From: Nematostella vectensis
Taxonomy: Eukaryota; Cnidaria; Anthozoa; Actiniaria; Edwardsiidae
DNA length: 64,000 nt
Reading direction: 5' to 3'
Assembly (NCBI RefSeq): GCF_932526225.1
Contig: NC_064038.1
Location: 11,843,070 to 11,907,069, forward strand
A program made the position numbers and the translations under genes. This document shows, piece by piece, positions 1 to 12,900 of this stretch (positions are counted from its first letter, which is position 1; every line of letters starts with the position of its first letter). The notes beneath the pieces are model-generated. The model saw only the letters and a program-made list of their open reading frames with translations. It was not told the DNA's origin and made no database searches.

Positions 1-216
1 CAAACCCTTACGCGCAGTGGTGGGGTGGTGGTTACTAAAAATAGCCAGATTCGGAATCGACATGGCGCGCTGGTAATACCAGTCTCCCTCTCTTATGTTA
101 TGTTCTCTTGCCTATTGTAAATCAAGTAACGAAATTTTTTAGCACATAATTATAAATTTGGTACCTGAGGCTGAAACTTGGAGCTTTGATTTATTCAATT
201 TGTCTGAATCTTTCAG

Positions 217-918
217 GAAAGGGTTATTACATCTACGTGGAAGCTTCTGGTTACAAACATGGCGACAATGCCAGGCTGATAAGCCCCACAATACAGGGAT
301 CTCATTGCTTGTCGTTTCGTTATCATATGCACGGAGCCGATTTGGGAACCCTGTTGGTGAGGTCAAGCACAGCGCTCACAGCCTTGTGGGTAAAATCAGG
401 AAGCCGGTTGGACAAATGGCAAGAGGCCAGAGTCTACATACAAAACCTGTTTAAGTACAAGGTGAGATCTTAGAAATTTTCAAACAGCGTCTTCTTATAA
501 AATTGCTCTTATTAAATTCTTTTAAATGATGATAACCATAATCAAAGTGAATTAATACTTTATTAACGATTTGCAATAGTTACATGGTTGAGGAAGCTTA
601 TGGAAATGTTCGTGTTGTTTTGGGGCGTAAACTTACTTTTATGTTACTATTTTAAATCTTCCTAGTTAGAACAAAAGGTAAAAATATGTTGTTAGCAGAA
701 GCCTCCCACCAGAGTTAAGATGAAGCCTTATAAAACAAACAAACTTTATCATAAAACCATTGATAATATTAACAGAATGTAAAAAAGCTTTTAAACAGTG
801 ACACAGACTTGCACTATTTTTTTGGAGGTTGTCTTTGAGGTAATCCGCGGACCTCACTTCACAAGCGATATTGCGATCGACGACATTCAGTTTAACAAAG
901 GGCGTTGTTCACAGATAA
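217..918 (+). CDS. MAM domain 1 (C-terminal two exons)
   Basis: Exons 217-461 and 828-918. The first encodes the middle of a MAM domain, with a GYYIYVEASG strand, a CLSFRYHMHG motif and the usual long loop. The second encodes the end: FEVIRG, then DIAIDDIQF and a final Cys. The N-terminal MAM exon must lie before position 1. MAM domains are extracellular adhesion modules with conserved disulphides. The same three-exon layout recurs in the later MAM copies of this locus, which supports both joins. The donor of the second exon is the first of two overlapping GTAAGT motifs. Confidence 0.8.
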
Positions 919-3900
919 GTAAGTAAGCCATTTTTAGCAGGCCAAGAAAGATGATTATTATTTTTTGGAGGGGGGGGAGGCATTAACACAATACGGAAAC
1001 AATTAAACATTTTTTTTTAAATATTGGTTAAGGGGGGCACACGTCCCCAGTGCCCAACCCCAGCTACGGTTTTTAATTTGCTATCGTCAATCAAAATTGC
1101 AAGATTATGTATAGTTTCGGACAATCGGCTATAATGAAAATAGGTACAGAAGTAAAATCATCAAAAAGATCGGGGCCTTGAAAACGTGATCAATGCATCC
1201 TAATTGAATTCGTGGTTTTTATTGGAAGGGGAGGAGTAGGTAGGGAAGCTGTTTAAGTATTTTGCGTCAGTTCGAAGCGCAAAAAGCGGAGGGCTAATTC
1301 GAAACTGGACGCTAAAACAAAATTTTGCGGTACTTCATAATTTATAATTTTCAGGCCACATCACTGGAAATGTCTCATAAATGATTTGAACATTAAAGGT
1401 CTAGTTTAAACGCCTTTTTTTTAAGTGCCTTTACAAATGTAAATGCATGGAAATGAAGATTAAACAATAGACTTCGTTTATTGTATTTGTATTTGGAGCG
1501 TAACATAAAAAGAACGGCTTTTAAATCTAGGCCTATGGTTTTCATTGCATTTCCAGGTACCCAAGAGATCCATTCGTACTTCAAGCAAGACAGCAATATC
1601 TTTAAACTGGACACCAGCCCTGCCAGCACTGGATGGGTTTATCAATTCTCTTTTCAAGCCTTACAAACTCGGAACTCTTCAACAGACGATCTCTATTTCA
1701 TTTATCCATCAGGCTGCAGTAAAGACATTATATCTCAAAATTTTGAAGTGCAAAGCATAAGCTGTTATCCCACTGAATTCTTTTATGCGTCCAAGACAAA
1801 CAAAGAAGGGTTTACGAGAGTGGTTTTCACAAATCGCAAGAATGGATCCTTGCCTATCGGAATCACCAGTGGTAATAATATGGGGTGCTGTGGAGAAACT
1901 GTCGAGAATATATTTTTTGCGAATTTCACAAAACACGGTAAGCTATAGAGTAAGTCTCAATGCAATAGGCAGGTCGAAAGTTTTTGATGCTGGTTATTAC
2001 ATTCTCATTTTTCAAAATACTTGAAATCATTTGATAGTTTTGGTTTACAAGAAGGTTAAGAAGGAGTACCTCTTTACATAGGCGAAGTAAAAAGTACTCG
2101 AAGCTGGTACTTTGCAGAGAAATTCAAAGATAGAAAATGTCACATCTAACATCACACTCTTTTTTATAAAAACCTTTTTTAATAAGAACGTCCAGCCTGA
2201 CATTTCACCAAATTTTGAGAACATGCTTAGAACGTGCCGAGGCTCAGATAGCAGAAAAAAAATTATTTTAGTCCTGATGCGTTCTAAAATGTAGAATCAA
2301 ATTGTGCTTATAGTACAAACCTTATCATTGCTACGTGTAATTCTCTAATTATTCATTGGGTATTATATTCTTATATACACTAAAATTTAAGAACATCGTT
2401 AAGAACATATTCAGCTTTAAAATGTCTCAAAAACAAGAACGGCCCAGTCTCAACTGAAAATTAGACGTTCTTATAAAAAAAGGGTACTAAAATCCGATCA
2501 AATCAATACTTAGAACTTTATTGTGCCCATACCATGATGCTAATTATATGAAGAGCGTTTTTCTTGTCTTGTGGTAAACCAAGTATGTAAAAAAAAACTT
2601 TCACTCTTTTCAATTTTTTAGTAATGTCTGATTGTTTCCCGGGATGGCACAAGGTGGGGGGCACATGTTATCAGCACCACGACACACCGCTGACATGGAA
2701 CGAGGCCCGCGTTGCTTGTCGCATGCGAGGTGGACAGCTAGCCACTCCCAAGACATCACGTGAAATGACTAATTTGCATTCTTACTTCAGCATGTTTCCA
2801 GAAGTGTTGGCTAGGTAATCTCACCAGTACAATATCAAACATACTGTTCATTTATTTTTCTTCTTCCGCTCATCGTTTTATAAGGAGAAACAATATTTCC
2901 TAAAGTACACTATGGCACTCACTGCTCACCATAAACGCAATTTCACTCCAAGTAATGGCCATCTTCAAACAACTTTTGGCATTTAGAAGCATTTTTTTTT
3001 TCAAAAAGTGCGTAATGTGTGAGTTCGTTTGATAAGATATGATTGGTTGAGGATATTACAGATATTAATCATTTTTTTAGTCAATTTATTTAGAAAGCTA
3101 TGAACATAATCAATTTAGCGCTGTTCGTCATTGTGCGAGTTTGTTTAATGAGGTATGATCGGTTGAAGATATTACCTACTGGGTGCTTCAGCACGCTCCG
3201 AGTACCGCTGGCAGTGGTTATCGCGGGCTGAGGCGGATCAGAAGATGTGGGGGCCTGGTGAGCCTTCAAGCGACGGGAATTGTGGGAATCTTCTCCGCGC
3301 GGACGGATGGGACTCGAAATGGGCCGGCCACGGCTGGAGACTTAACGATGAGCTCTGTGCATATAGGCAGGGGTATATTTGTCAGATGAAGAAGGGTAAG
3401 TAACAAGTGTGATCTCGACTCACGACGCCGGTAGCAGGAAAATCGCCTGATTTCGCGTGCATTTCAATGAAATAGATGTACCTACAGTCCTAGAGATGTT
3501 TACAGCTTTCTCTAGAATGTAAAAAACACACACACACAAAAAAGGTTTCATTGATGTGTTTGATTTATCCTATCAGATCACTTGATATGTAAAAGGAGAA
3601 TTTTAAGTCAAAGTTCTGCTGGATTGCGAAGTAAACATACAAGGAGTGTCAAGTTGAACAACGTCCAGCAAGAATTTATATTTTTTATGAGGCCCTTGGC
3701 CCTAAGCACCTCGTATCATTTTCGTAAAAAATCATCAATAAACATCTTCTAGCGCTAACCGCATGTAGACGCAATATTAATTTTCCTCATCCCTTCAGGA
3801 AACCAAAGCTGTTATGACGGTTGGGAAACTATTGATGACTACTGCTTCGAGTTTAAAGTCTTGCTACACAAAACCTGGCAGGAAGCTCGCGAGGACTGCT

Positions 3901-6900
3901 GGAAGAAATACAGTTACCTTGCGATCATACATTCAGAACGGCTGCTGGCCCAGCTGGCTGCCAAACTAGACCTGTTGCTGACAGCAGGGAGACTCAAGGA
4001 TCCACGGGTATTCGTAGGGCTGAAGAAAGTCGGGCAGTATCGCTGGCTCGACGGGGAAAGGGTTGAAAACGAGCTGTGGCATAATGAATCGTTTGATTAC
4101 TTCAGTGATGGTATGTGCTCGAGCGCTGTGCATTCAGAGAAGAATACAGGAATGTTTCGCCAGGATTGCAGCTATCCCTTTGCATACTTGTGTCAATCGA
4201 ATTGGCGTAAGTATAGACTTTTGTATTAGCAGCAAATCACGTGCACTTTAATAGGGGCGCATGACCAAGGGTGAGCAAGGACAGGCGACGGTTAAGAACC
4301 GATTCTTTTGTGGTAAAATGCTATTCTCTTTTTTTATACAGGAAACCATGCCTACCGGACAAAAGCAATATTAAACAAACCAATTGTCTCGGGGACGCCA
4401 GAGTTCTCGGTTGATGGGGATTATTCAACATGCTTTATATCACAAAAGGTATCTTTTGGTGATATTTCATTTTCTTCATAAATGGGTAGGCGGATTCCCA
4501 CTGTGACCTTGGGGTGACTTTTGAGAAAAGCGTGCAGTGACCGCACCATGACCGCACCATGACTGTACCATGATCGTAACGTGACCGTACCTTGACCGCA
4601 AAGTGACCGTACCGTGACCGTACCATGACCTTACCGTGACCGAACCATGACCGCACAGTGACCGTACCGTGACCTTACCGTGACCGCACCATGACCGTAC
4701 AGTGACCGTATCATGACTGTACCTTGACCGTACGTTTGGTTTTATTTTGGCTGTTCCTTATACACAAGGAAAGCCTAACACCTTTCTTCTTCCAGACTTC
4801 AAACCCCTCGCTAACTATTCAGCTCAAGAAAGCAATCTTCGTGTCTCGTGTTGTGATAACAAATCGTAAAGATTGCTGCCTAGAAGTCATGACAAACTTG
4901 AGGGTGCTGTTGGGCGACATGCCAGCTTCGTGTCGTGCGTACGAGTACTACGACTCCAGCCGGTCCACCATTTTCATCTGTCACGCGTCACACAAGACTA
5001 CCAATGTCACGATACAGCAAGAGGAACATCATGGGGTCCTGACACTTTGTGAGGTTACCGTGTCCGGTTCAGGTAAGAAATGAGGATTACTCATTTGTCA
5101 CGCGTCACAAACATCGCACATGTAACGTAGATCGCTATTCACTGTCACGTGTCACACAATATCACCAATGTCACGATACAGCAAGAGGAACATCACGGGG
5201 TCCTGACACTTTGTGAGGTTACCGTGTCCGATTCAGGTAAGAAATGGGGATTACTCATTTGTCACGCGTCACAAACATCGCACATGTAACGTAGATCGCT
5301 ATTCACTGTCACGTGTCACACAATATCACCAATGTCACGATACAGCAAGAGGAACATCATGGGGTCCTGACACTTTGTGAGGTTACCGTGTCCGGTTCAG
5401 GTAAGAAATGGGGATTACTCATTTGTCACGCGTCACAAACATCGCGCATGCTTGGTAGATCGCTATTCACTGTCACGCGTCACACAAAACCCACCAATGT
5501 CACGATACAGAAAGAGGGTCCTAACACTGTCCGGTTCAAGTAATAAGCAATAATTTGTATGTCAGGCGTCACAACATGAATGTCACGATACAGATACTTT
5601 TCTAGGCTATCCCGTCTGTTGATGCACACTTGGACGTTGAATATTGTAAAGATCTCCCTGCCCTTTATTACATAACAACAGGCTTTGTTCTAGAGTGACG
5701 ACTCATAAGCCTACACTTGATCATATGTAAGATCTAACGCAAATATTCTATTTTATCGTTATTTTTTAATATTCCGAATTTGTTAACTATATCTCAATAC
5801 TTTATTTGAAAACAACGAGTACACTACATATTAACTGTTTCAACGTGAATATAGCAAACTTTTTTATCAATTACGGTACTCACTAGACCCTCGGCTTAAC
5901 CACCTAACATGGACGTCATCGCTTGCGCGCGCATGCATTAGCCTGTTTCAAAAGCCAAACAATTCCTTTTTACCTCCCATTTAGATAAGGAGCGGGATTT
6001 CAACGGCGTTCACCAGGAGATCTGGTATCAAGTGTCATCCGGATCTTTGACTAGTTTACGCGCCAGCGCGCGTTTTCCGGCCCAGCCCGACTCGGTCAAT
6101 ACCCTAAATAACTTTGATGCTCCTTGGAACATCGCCACCAACTATGGTCAGCGGCTTGTTGCATATATACAGGTACTACATATCGTCATCTTCATTAGCC
6201 AGACTTACAGTATTTAGTATTTTATTCAGTATTTAGTATTTTAGTATTTCTTCCTATCGAGTTATCGAAATTATTCATATCAGTTTTTTTTAGAAATATT
6301 CCATATCAGTATTTTTAAAACGTGTAGCCAGTAGATCGAGGAAAAAAAATGTTGAGATTTTGGGTGTTCGGTTTCTTTGATATAAGAAACCATTACTATA
6401 AAATCAGTCCAGGCGAAAACGGTAAAAAGTGTCCGGAATAGCTAGGACTCACGTAGAGCTCAAAACAATTTCAAATCTCGAATTTACTAGTTACCTGACC
6501 ACCAAACACTGCCGGTACAAATATACACTGATTTATTGTTTATACGCATGTGCGCAACGCCTCATTTACATTGCGATACTGCTACCTTTACCTTTTATTA
6601 ACTATTGCAAGATTATGTTCGATCGACATGAACTTAGTCAAACATAGCTGGCGATGCTGCAAGAAATAGTACGTATCAAATCATGATAAAACTCCTATTA
6701 TTTAGTTTGTGTCAATGGAAACCGTGGTTGTCTCGCCACCTCATTGGTTATAGGAAATTTAAACAACTGCGACGGAAGCGGCTGCTTTCATGCTTTACGA
6801 CCAATTTTTAACTATCTAGTTTATTAAAAATCACTCGTTAATATTTCAAACAAAAAAACTATGAACAATATTTAATCCTAGAATCTTATTTTTAACACCG

Positions 6901-9900
6901 CGAACAAGGATAGTCTCGCTTTCAGCACACATGTTCATGTACTCGCTAGCCCGTGAAACTTGGAGGTTTCACCTTGTAGTTTCAGGGCCGTAACAGTGGG
7001 GCACTGGGGGTATGGTCCCCCCCCCAATATTTACAAAAATATAAAAGGAAATGACCAGTAGGGTCGTGGCTGTGCCCCCCATATTTTCTTAATATTGTGC
7101 CCCGCCACCTACCCTCCCCCTCACCCACTTCCCAATATTTGGAGGCCCGCTACGGCCCTGAGTTTGAAGGACAACGGCTGAAATTTATCAGACAGAAACC
7201 ATTTCAGAGTACATTTCACTCAGCATTTCATTCAGAAGTCCTAAGTGTCGGTCTCGAGACAGCGCAGGTGACTACGGTAGCGCGCGTCGAGCTCTGACAT
7301 CATTTACGTTGATCGTAGGTGCCGTTAAGTGGATCGTATACGTTTTACGCAGCATGTGACAATGAGTGTGAGTTATGGCTCGATGAATCAAGAGGAGGAA
7401 TCATCCACATAAACACAGTGGAAGGCGACTCTTCCGCCAAAATGATAATTCAACTCGGAGCTGGTGTCAAAGCAAAACATCTGGAATGGGACAGGTATGA
7501 AAACCTACCGATGGAAAACGACGTTATTTTGATCACTTGGATCCAGGAATTCCCAAAGGAGAAGTGCTTTTTCGAGGAAGAGGGGGAGGGGGGTTTGTTA
7601 CCACTTTATTATTAAAAGGGTTGATTTTTTTTATTTATTATATTCCAACATTTGAAGCACCGTGAACCTTGTTGACCCTTGTTCTGCTATTGTTGAGACT
7701 CATTAGATGGACAATACAATGCGTATCCATTGAGACTCAATCTCTTATAAACGCTCAATAGATGGACAATACAATGCGTATCCATTGAGACTCAATCTCT
7801 TATAAACGCTCAATAGATGGACAATACAATGCGTATCCATTGGACATGAACGCCAGCTAGCTTTTACTGTTCGCTGTTTCGCTATTGTCCATCTATTGAG
7901 CGGTTATAAGAGATTGAGTCTCAATGGATACGCATTGTATTGTCCATCTATACAATGCGTATCCATTGGACATGAACGCCAGCTAGCTTTTACTGTTCGC
8001 TGTTTCGCTATTCGTATATCTCGGTGCAAATAGGGGGATTTCAACAACAACCCAACCTGTCAGTGTCACGATTTATTGTCTGTGAGCCTGTATCGTCAAA
8101 GGCGAATTCTACCATTTCCGGAAAATCTTTAACGAGCTCCAAATAAAGTGCCGTAATACGTAGAACTTTTAGATCATAAAGTTAAAAAGCGTGCTCTGAA
8201 TCAAATAAATTTGCCCACAAACGTTAACATGGCATCATAGAAAGTGTATACCCATTTTTGCGACCCATTAACCATGTGTGTGTTTTTCACCGAATGTAAC
8301 TTTCTCAGAATAAGTATATCAAGCCCAGCCTCGTACCCAGGCGTCTCAAGTCAGTAAAAACAAGTGAAAAAAAGACTAGTTAGCGCAATGAGCCATGGGA
8401 AGGTTTAGCGCTGGCGCAAAGGACCAAGGGAAGGGTCAACGGGAGCACCCCTGCGTGCTAAGTCCGGTCATGCTAGTAAGGGCCTGGGTACGAGGCAGTA
8501 TCAAGCCTTTGTATCATGCCTTATATGGTAGGTACTCTGAAAAGCAAAAGTCCCGCCCAGTTTCCCTCAGCCAGTGTCACCTATACAAGATTGAGCTTTT
8601 GATGAAGCAAGGACTAAATAACGACTGCGCTTCTGTTGGTATGAGACTGCCGAATGGGACATACGAACGGCCAATCCCGGCCCACAGACTCTTCTGGGTA
8701 AACCCAGGTAATTTTGTCTCTCAACCATAATCCTTTTCGTAAGTTTCGTTTTTCTAGCTTGGTCAATCCCTAAGAATATTGAAAGCCATTTTCGGGAGTA
8801 AACAGATTTTCGATGTTTCATCGCCCGAGAACTGCGTAAGTCAATAATTTCGACTTAAACTTGCACTTCTTTTCATTACGATTTTGTAGGCCACCAGGTC
8901 CTAACGTCTTAGAACACCACAGGTCTACCTCGCACTCGCTCTGGTCTCTTTCCAAAGTGACCATTAAGAAAAGCAGAAATTGACAGATATAACTATTTCA
9001 ATTAAATTTTACTAAAAGAAAATGACGTTCATAATGTTGTTTTCTTGTTTCAATGAAAACACGTTTTTATATATGACGGTCATATAAAGATACAAGACTT
9101 GTTTCATCCAACGTCATTTTCCATTCTCTCTTAGTCAACTTTAATTTTAAATAGGTGTATACGAGAGTCAGGCCTGTACGAGAGCGTTCTATTCTTCTTG
9201 CATCTGCATAGCTACAAATAACCGAAATCTAGACGTGCGTTTAGCTTACGACAAAGAGAATATGATGATGCGTAGCTTTAAACATATTTTGATTGTTGAT
9301 TGTTTTTGATCAGGGACAAGGCAGATATCGTTCAAACTTATAAGCAAGGAGCTAGACGTGGTCAATGAAGTCGGTACACCGCTTACTGTTCGAGGTAATA
9401 ATAATTTTGATAAACACATCACTTAATTTTTATTTGCTTTTGAAAGAATTTAATTCAGATCCTGTCAAACGAATCGAGTCAAATGACTCGATTTTATATT
9501 TTGGGTGATTATTTTGAGATTATCTTATGTCTTTTAATACTAAAAGCAACAAAAAGGATGTGGATTACAAGTGCTCTTTCACTCACTAAGTATTATGTAA
9601 TGCTGTTTTACGTGTAGCTACGTACAAGTACTGCTGTCATGGCGTCTACTGTCCGTCCTGTCATGTCCGACTTTATCTCCACTTGCTGAACAAGTCATTT
9701 CTTGTTAACGAGTCGTTATCGATGACATGTGAAGAGTACACCTTCGAGACGAGCGTGACTACGCTAGTTCAGCCGAGCAAGTACGAAATCAAGGTAGGAT
9801 TTTACACTCAGGGCTGAGCTATTTTATTTACTGCAAAGGAAATGCCTCGTACCTATTTATGGAATCTGTAGAGCACACAATAGCATTTCAGTCTTGTTAC

Positions 9901-12900
9901 CCGGAGCATTTTTTTGTCAAAATTTCCCGAGTATTTATAAAGTAACGGAATTGGAACAAAGTATATATATTTTACTTAAAGATTAAAGGGATTTTATGGG
10001 ATGAAAGAGAAGCTATAGAGCTGCTGTGAACTATGGCATTATTGGGGCCCTAATTTATCTAAGCTTTTTTTTACCCTCAGACATCGTTTTCATTTTACGG
10101 TGACCTCGATAGCCATAGAGAGGAGAAGACTGTAGGATATTTGCAGATTGTTGGTAAGACGATTTCTATTTAGCACAGACTCCAGTGAGCGCGATGAAGA
10201 TGATGATGATGACGATGAAAAAGACGATGAAAATGAAAAAGATAACGATATTATGGTGATGATGATGATGATGGTGCTTATGATGATGATGACGATAAAG
10301 ATGACGACGATGATGATGATATGTTATAATGATGATGATGATGATGATGAAGATAACGATGATGATATGTTATGGGTGGTTATGATGAAAATGATGATGA
10401 AGATCATGATGAAGATTATATTGATGATGATTATGATGGTAAGGATGGTTATGATGAAAATGATGATCAAGATTATGATGATGACAATAGTCTGTATGTC
10501 TTAACATAGCGAGGAACATAGTACAGTGCACCTTTAGTCGGGACACATGCTCATGGCAGAACTATGACAAAAATGGAGAACAAGGCTGGAAGCTATCCCG
10601 ACATCCTTACGTGGATAAAGGTAAGGTAAAACCACAGGAGTACCTTCCAACCTGGATCCGCCCTAGGTCCAGTTCCTAGAAAGCAGGTTAATACTAACCC
10701 AGTGTTTAAAAACGCCCTTATCTAATAGAATGTCCCAACAGCCATACTTATCCCTGGGTTAGCGCTAACTTGCTTTCTAGGAACCAGACCCAGGCCCTGG
10801 TCTGGCGATCCTTTCTCCCCTCCTCCACGGGATGACTGTGAACATGAAACCATGATTCCCTTAAGATGTCGTCTCCACTCCCCCATGGGATGACTGTGAA
10901 CATGAAACCATGATTCCCTTAAAATGTCGTCTCCACTCCCCCACGGGATGACTGTGAACATGAAACCATGATTCCCTTAAGATGTCGTCTCCACTCCCCC
11001 ACGGGATGACTGTGAACATGAAACCATGATTCCCTTAAGATGTCAAAAACATAATGTACACAAGAGCAGATGTTTTGACTTTCTTTTTATGGAGTATAAT
11101 GCAGTATAATACTGACTTGTTTTCTATACAAGTTTAGATGATGTGTTTTTCATTTCTATCTAGTAATGTCAATACAATGTTTTTAATTGTTTTCTATACA
11201 AGAGCAGATAGTTTGCTTTTTATTCCTATGATGTGATGTTTACTTGTTTTCTACACGAGAGCAGATGATTTGTTTGTCATTTCTATAATGTGATGTTAAC
11301 TTACACAAGAACAGATGGCTTGTTTGTCATTTCGATAATGTGATGTCAACTTCTTTAAAATATACCAGATCAGATGATTTGGTTGGCAGAGAGGAAAAGT
11401 GCATGGCTAGAGAGTAAGTGGATCTTGACGGATGTCGCTCAGAATATGCTTGGCCTCTGTATGAAGTTCAACTTTCTTCTTCCAACTCGTACAAGCTCTG
11501 GGCTAAAGATTTACTTGAAATCGTCAAAGCAAGCGAACGGAAGCGAAATTTGGTCAGTACAGAATTATCAAGGACCAAGCTGGATAAGTGGACAAGTTTC
11601 GTGGAGGAGTGATAGCAAATTTAAGGTAAGAAAAACTAACAATATCAAATCTCAATTATTATTAAATGTTTTCGTTACTGGTCACGTTATGTGTTACCTT
11701 GCCTTATTAGGTTCTTTTAAGTTGTCACGTGATCTTTCACCAAGTCATTTTTTAGATTATATTAACATGATCACATGATGCGCTACCATTCCTTTTTAGG
11801 TTCTATTGAGTGGTCACGTGATGTACTACCCTGTATGTTTAGATTCTAGGTCATGTGATCCCTGCATCTTTAAGTTCTAGTAATTTGTGGCCGGTCACGT
11901 GATGTGTTACAATACCTTTCTTAAAAGGTGCTAGTTCTTGTGGCTGGTCACGTGATATGTTTCCTTGTCTGTATAGGTACTAGTGCTTGGCGAAAGTCAG
12001 ATTAACGGAACTCTGGCCGTAGCCATTGACAGAATCATCATTTCTACAGAAACATGTGAACAGCTTCCAGTACACAGTGTACCAGGTGAGCGGAAATCAT
12101 TGTATTTAAACCTTCGGCCCAGGAGGCTGGCGTCATTTCCATATATGATTGCAAGATAGTAAAAACCTCATAGAACATTAGACAGCGCCAAGAAAAGGCA
12201 ATAATTAAAGAAAAATAGGGAGAAGGTTAAATGAAAATAAAATCATGAAATAAAATTAACCGAAACTAAAGAGGAAAACGACAGAAAAATAAAAAAGAAA
12301 GGAGAAAATCTGATAGCAATAATAAAGAATAAAAAAAAAACTTCATGTTGGACTCGAACCCGCAATCTGCGGCTTAGAAGGCCGACGTCATATCCAGTGG
12401 ACAATGGAGGCCAAGCATGTAATGATCACAATATTTTACCAATGTTTTTTTTTTACCAAATTTTTCCAAGGATTCAGATGCCCGGATAAGAGTACTCAGT
12501 TCCAGTGCGCTAACGGCCAGTGCGTCAGTCGTGATCTGATTTGCGACGGAGACAATGCTTGCCTAGACTTCTCTGATGAGGCAAACTGCAAATGCCTGTC
12601 GTCCAAGTTCGCTTGCGAGAGCGGAGAATGTATTGACGTGGTGGGTTTGTGTGATGGAACTGATGACTGCAAAGACGCTTCTGATGAAAGTCGTTGCGGT
12701 AGGGAAACTACCTCAGCAATTGAAGATACAATACTAAGTGCAGTGGGATGTTGTAGCGCTGACAGAGTCTTTAAAAGCTTGAAATGCCACTGATTTTACT
12801 CGGTATTAAATACAGACTTGCTCCACGATGATCCAGGGACGAAGCAGGAGGAAATGACCAGTAGGGGCGTGGCTGTGCCCACAATATTTTCTTAATGTTT

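Noticed and set aside
10148-10504. Acidic/Met-rich open frame
   Set aside because: A GAT microsatellite immediately downstream of a good donor at 10154.
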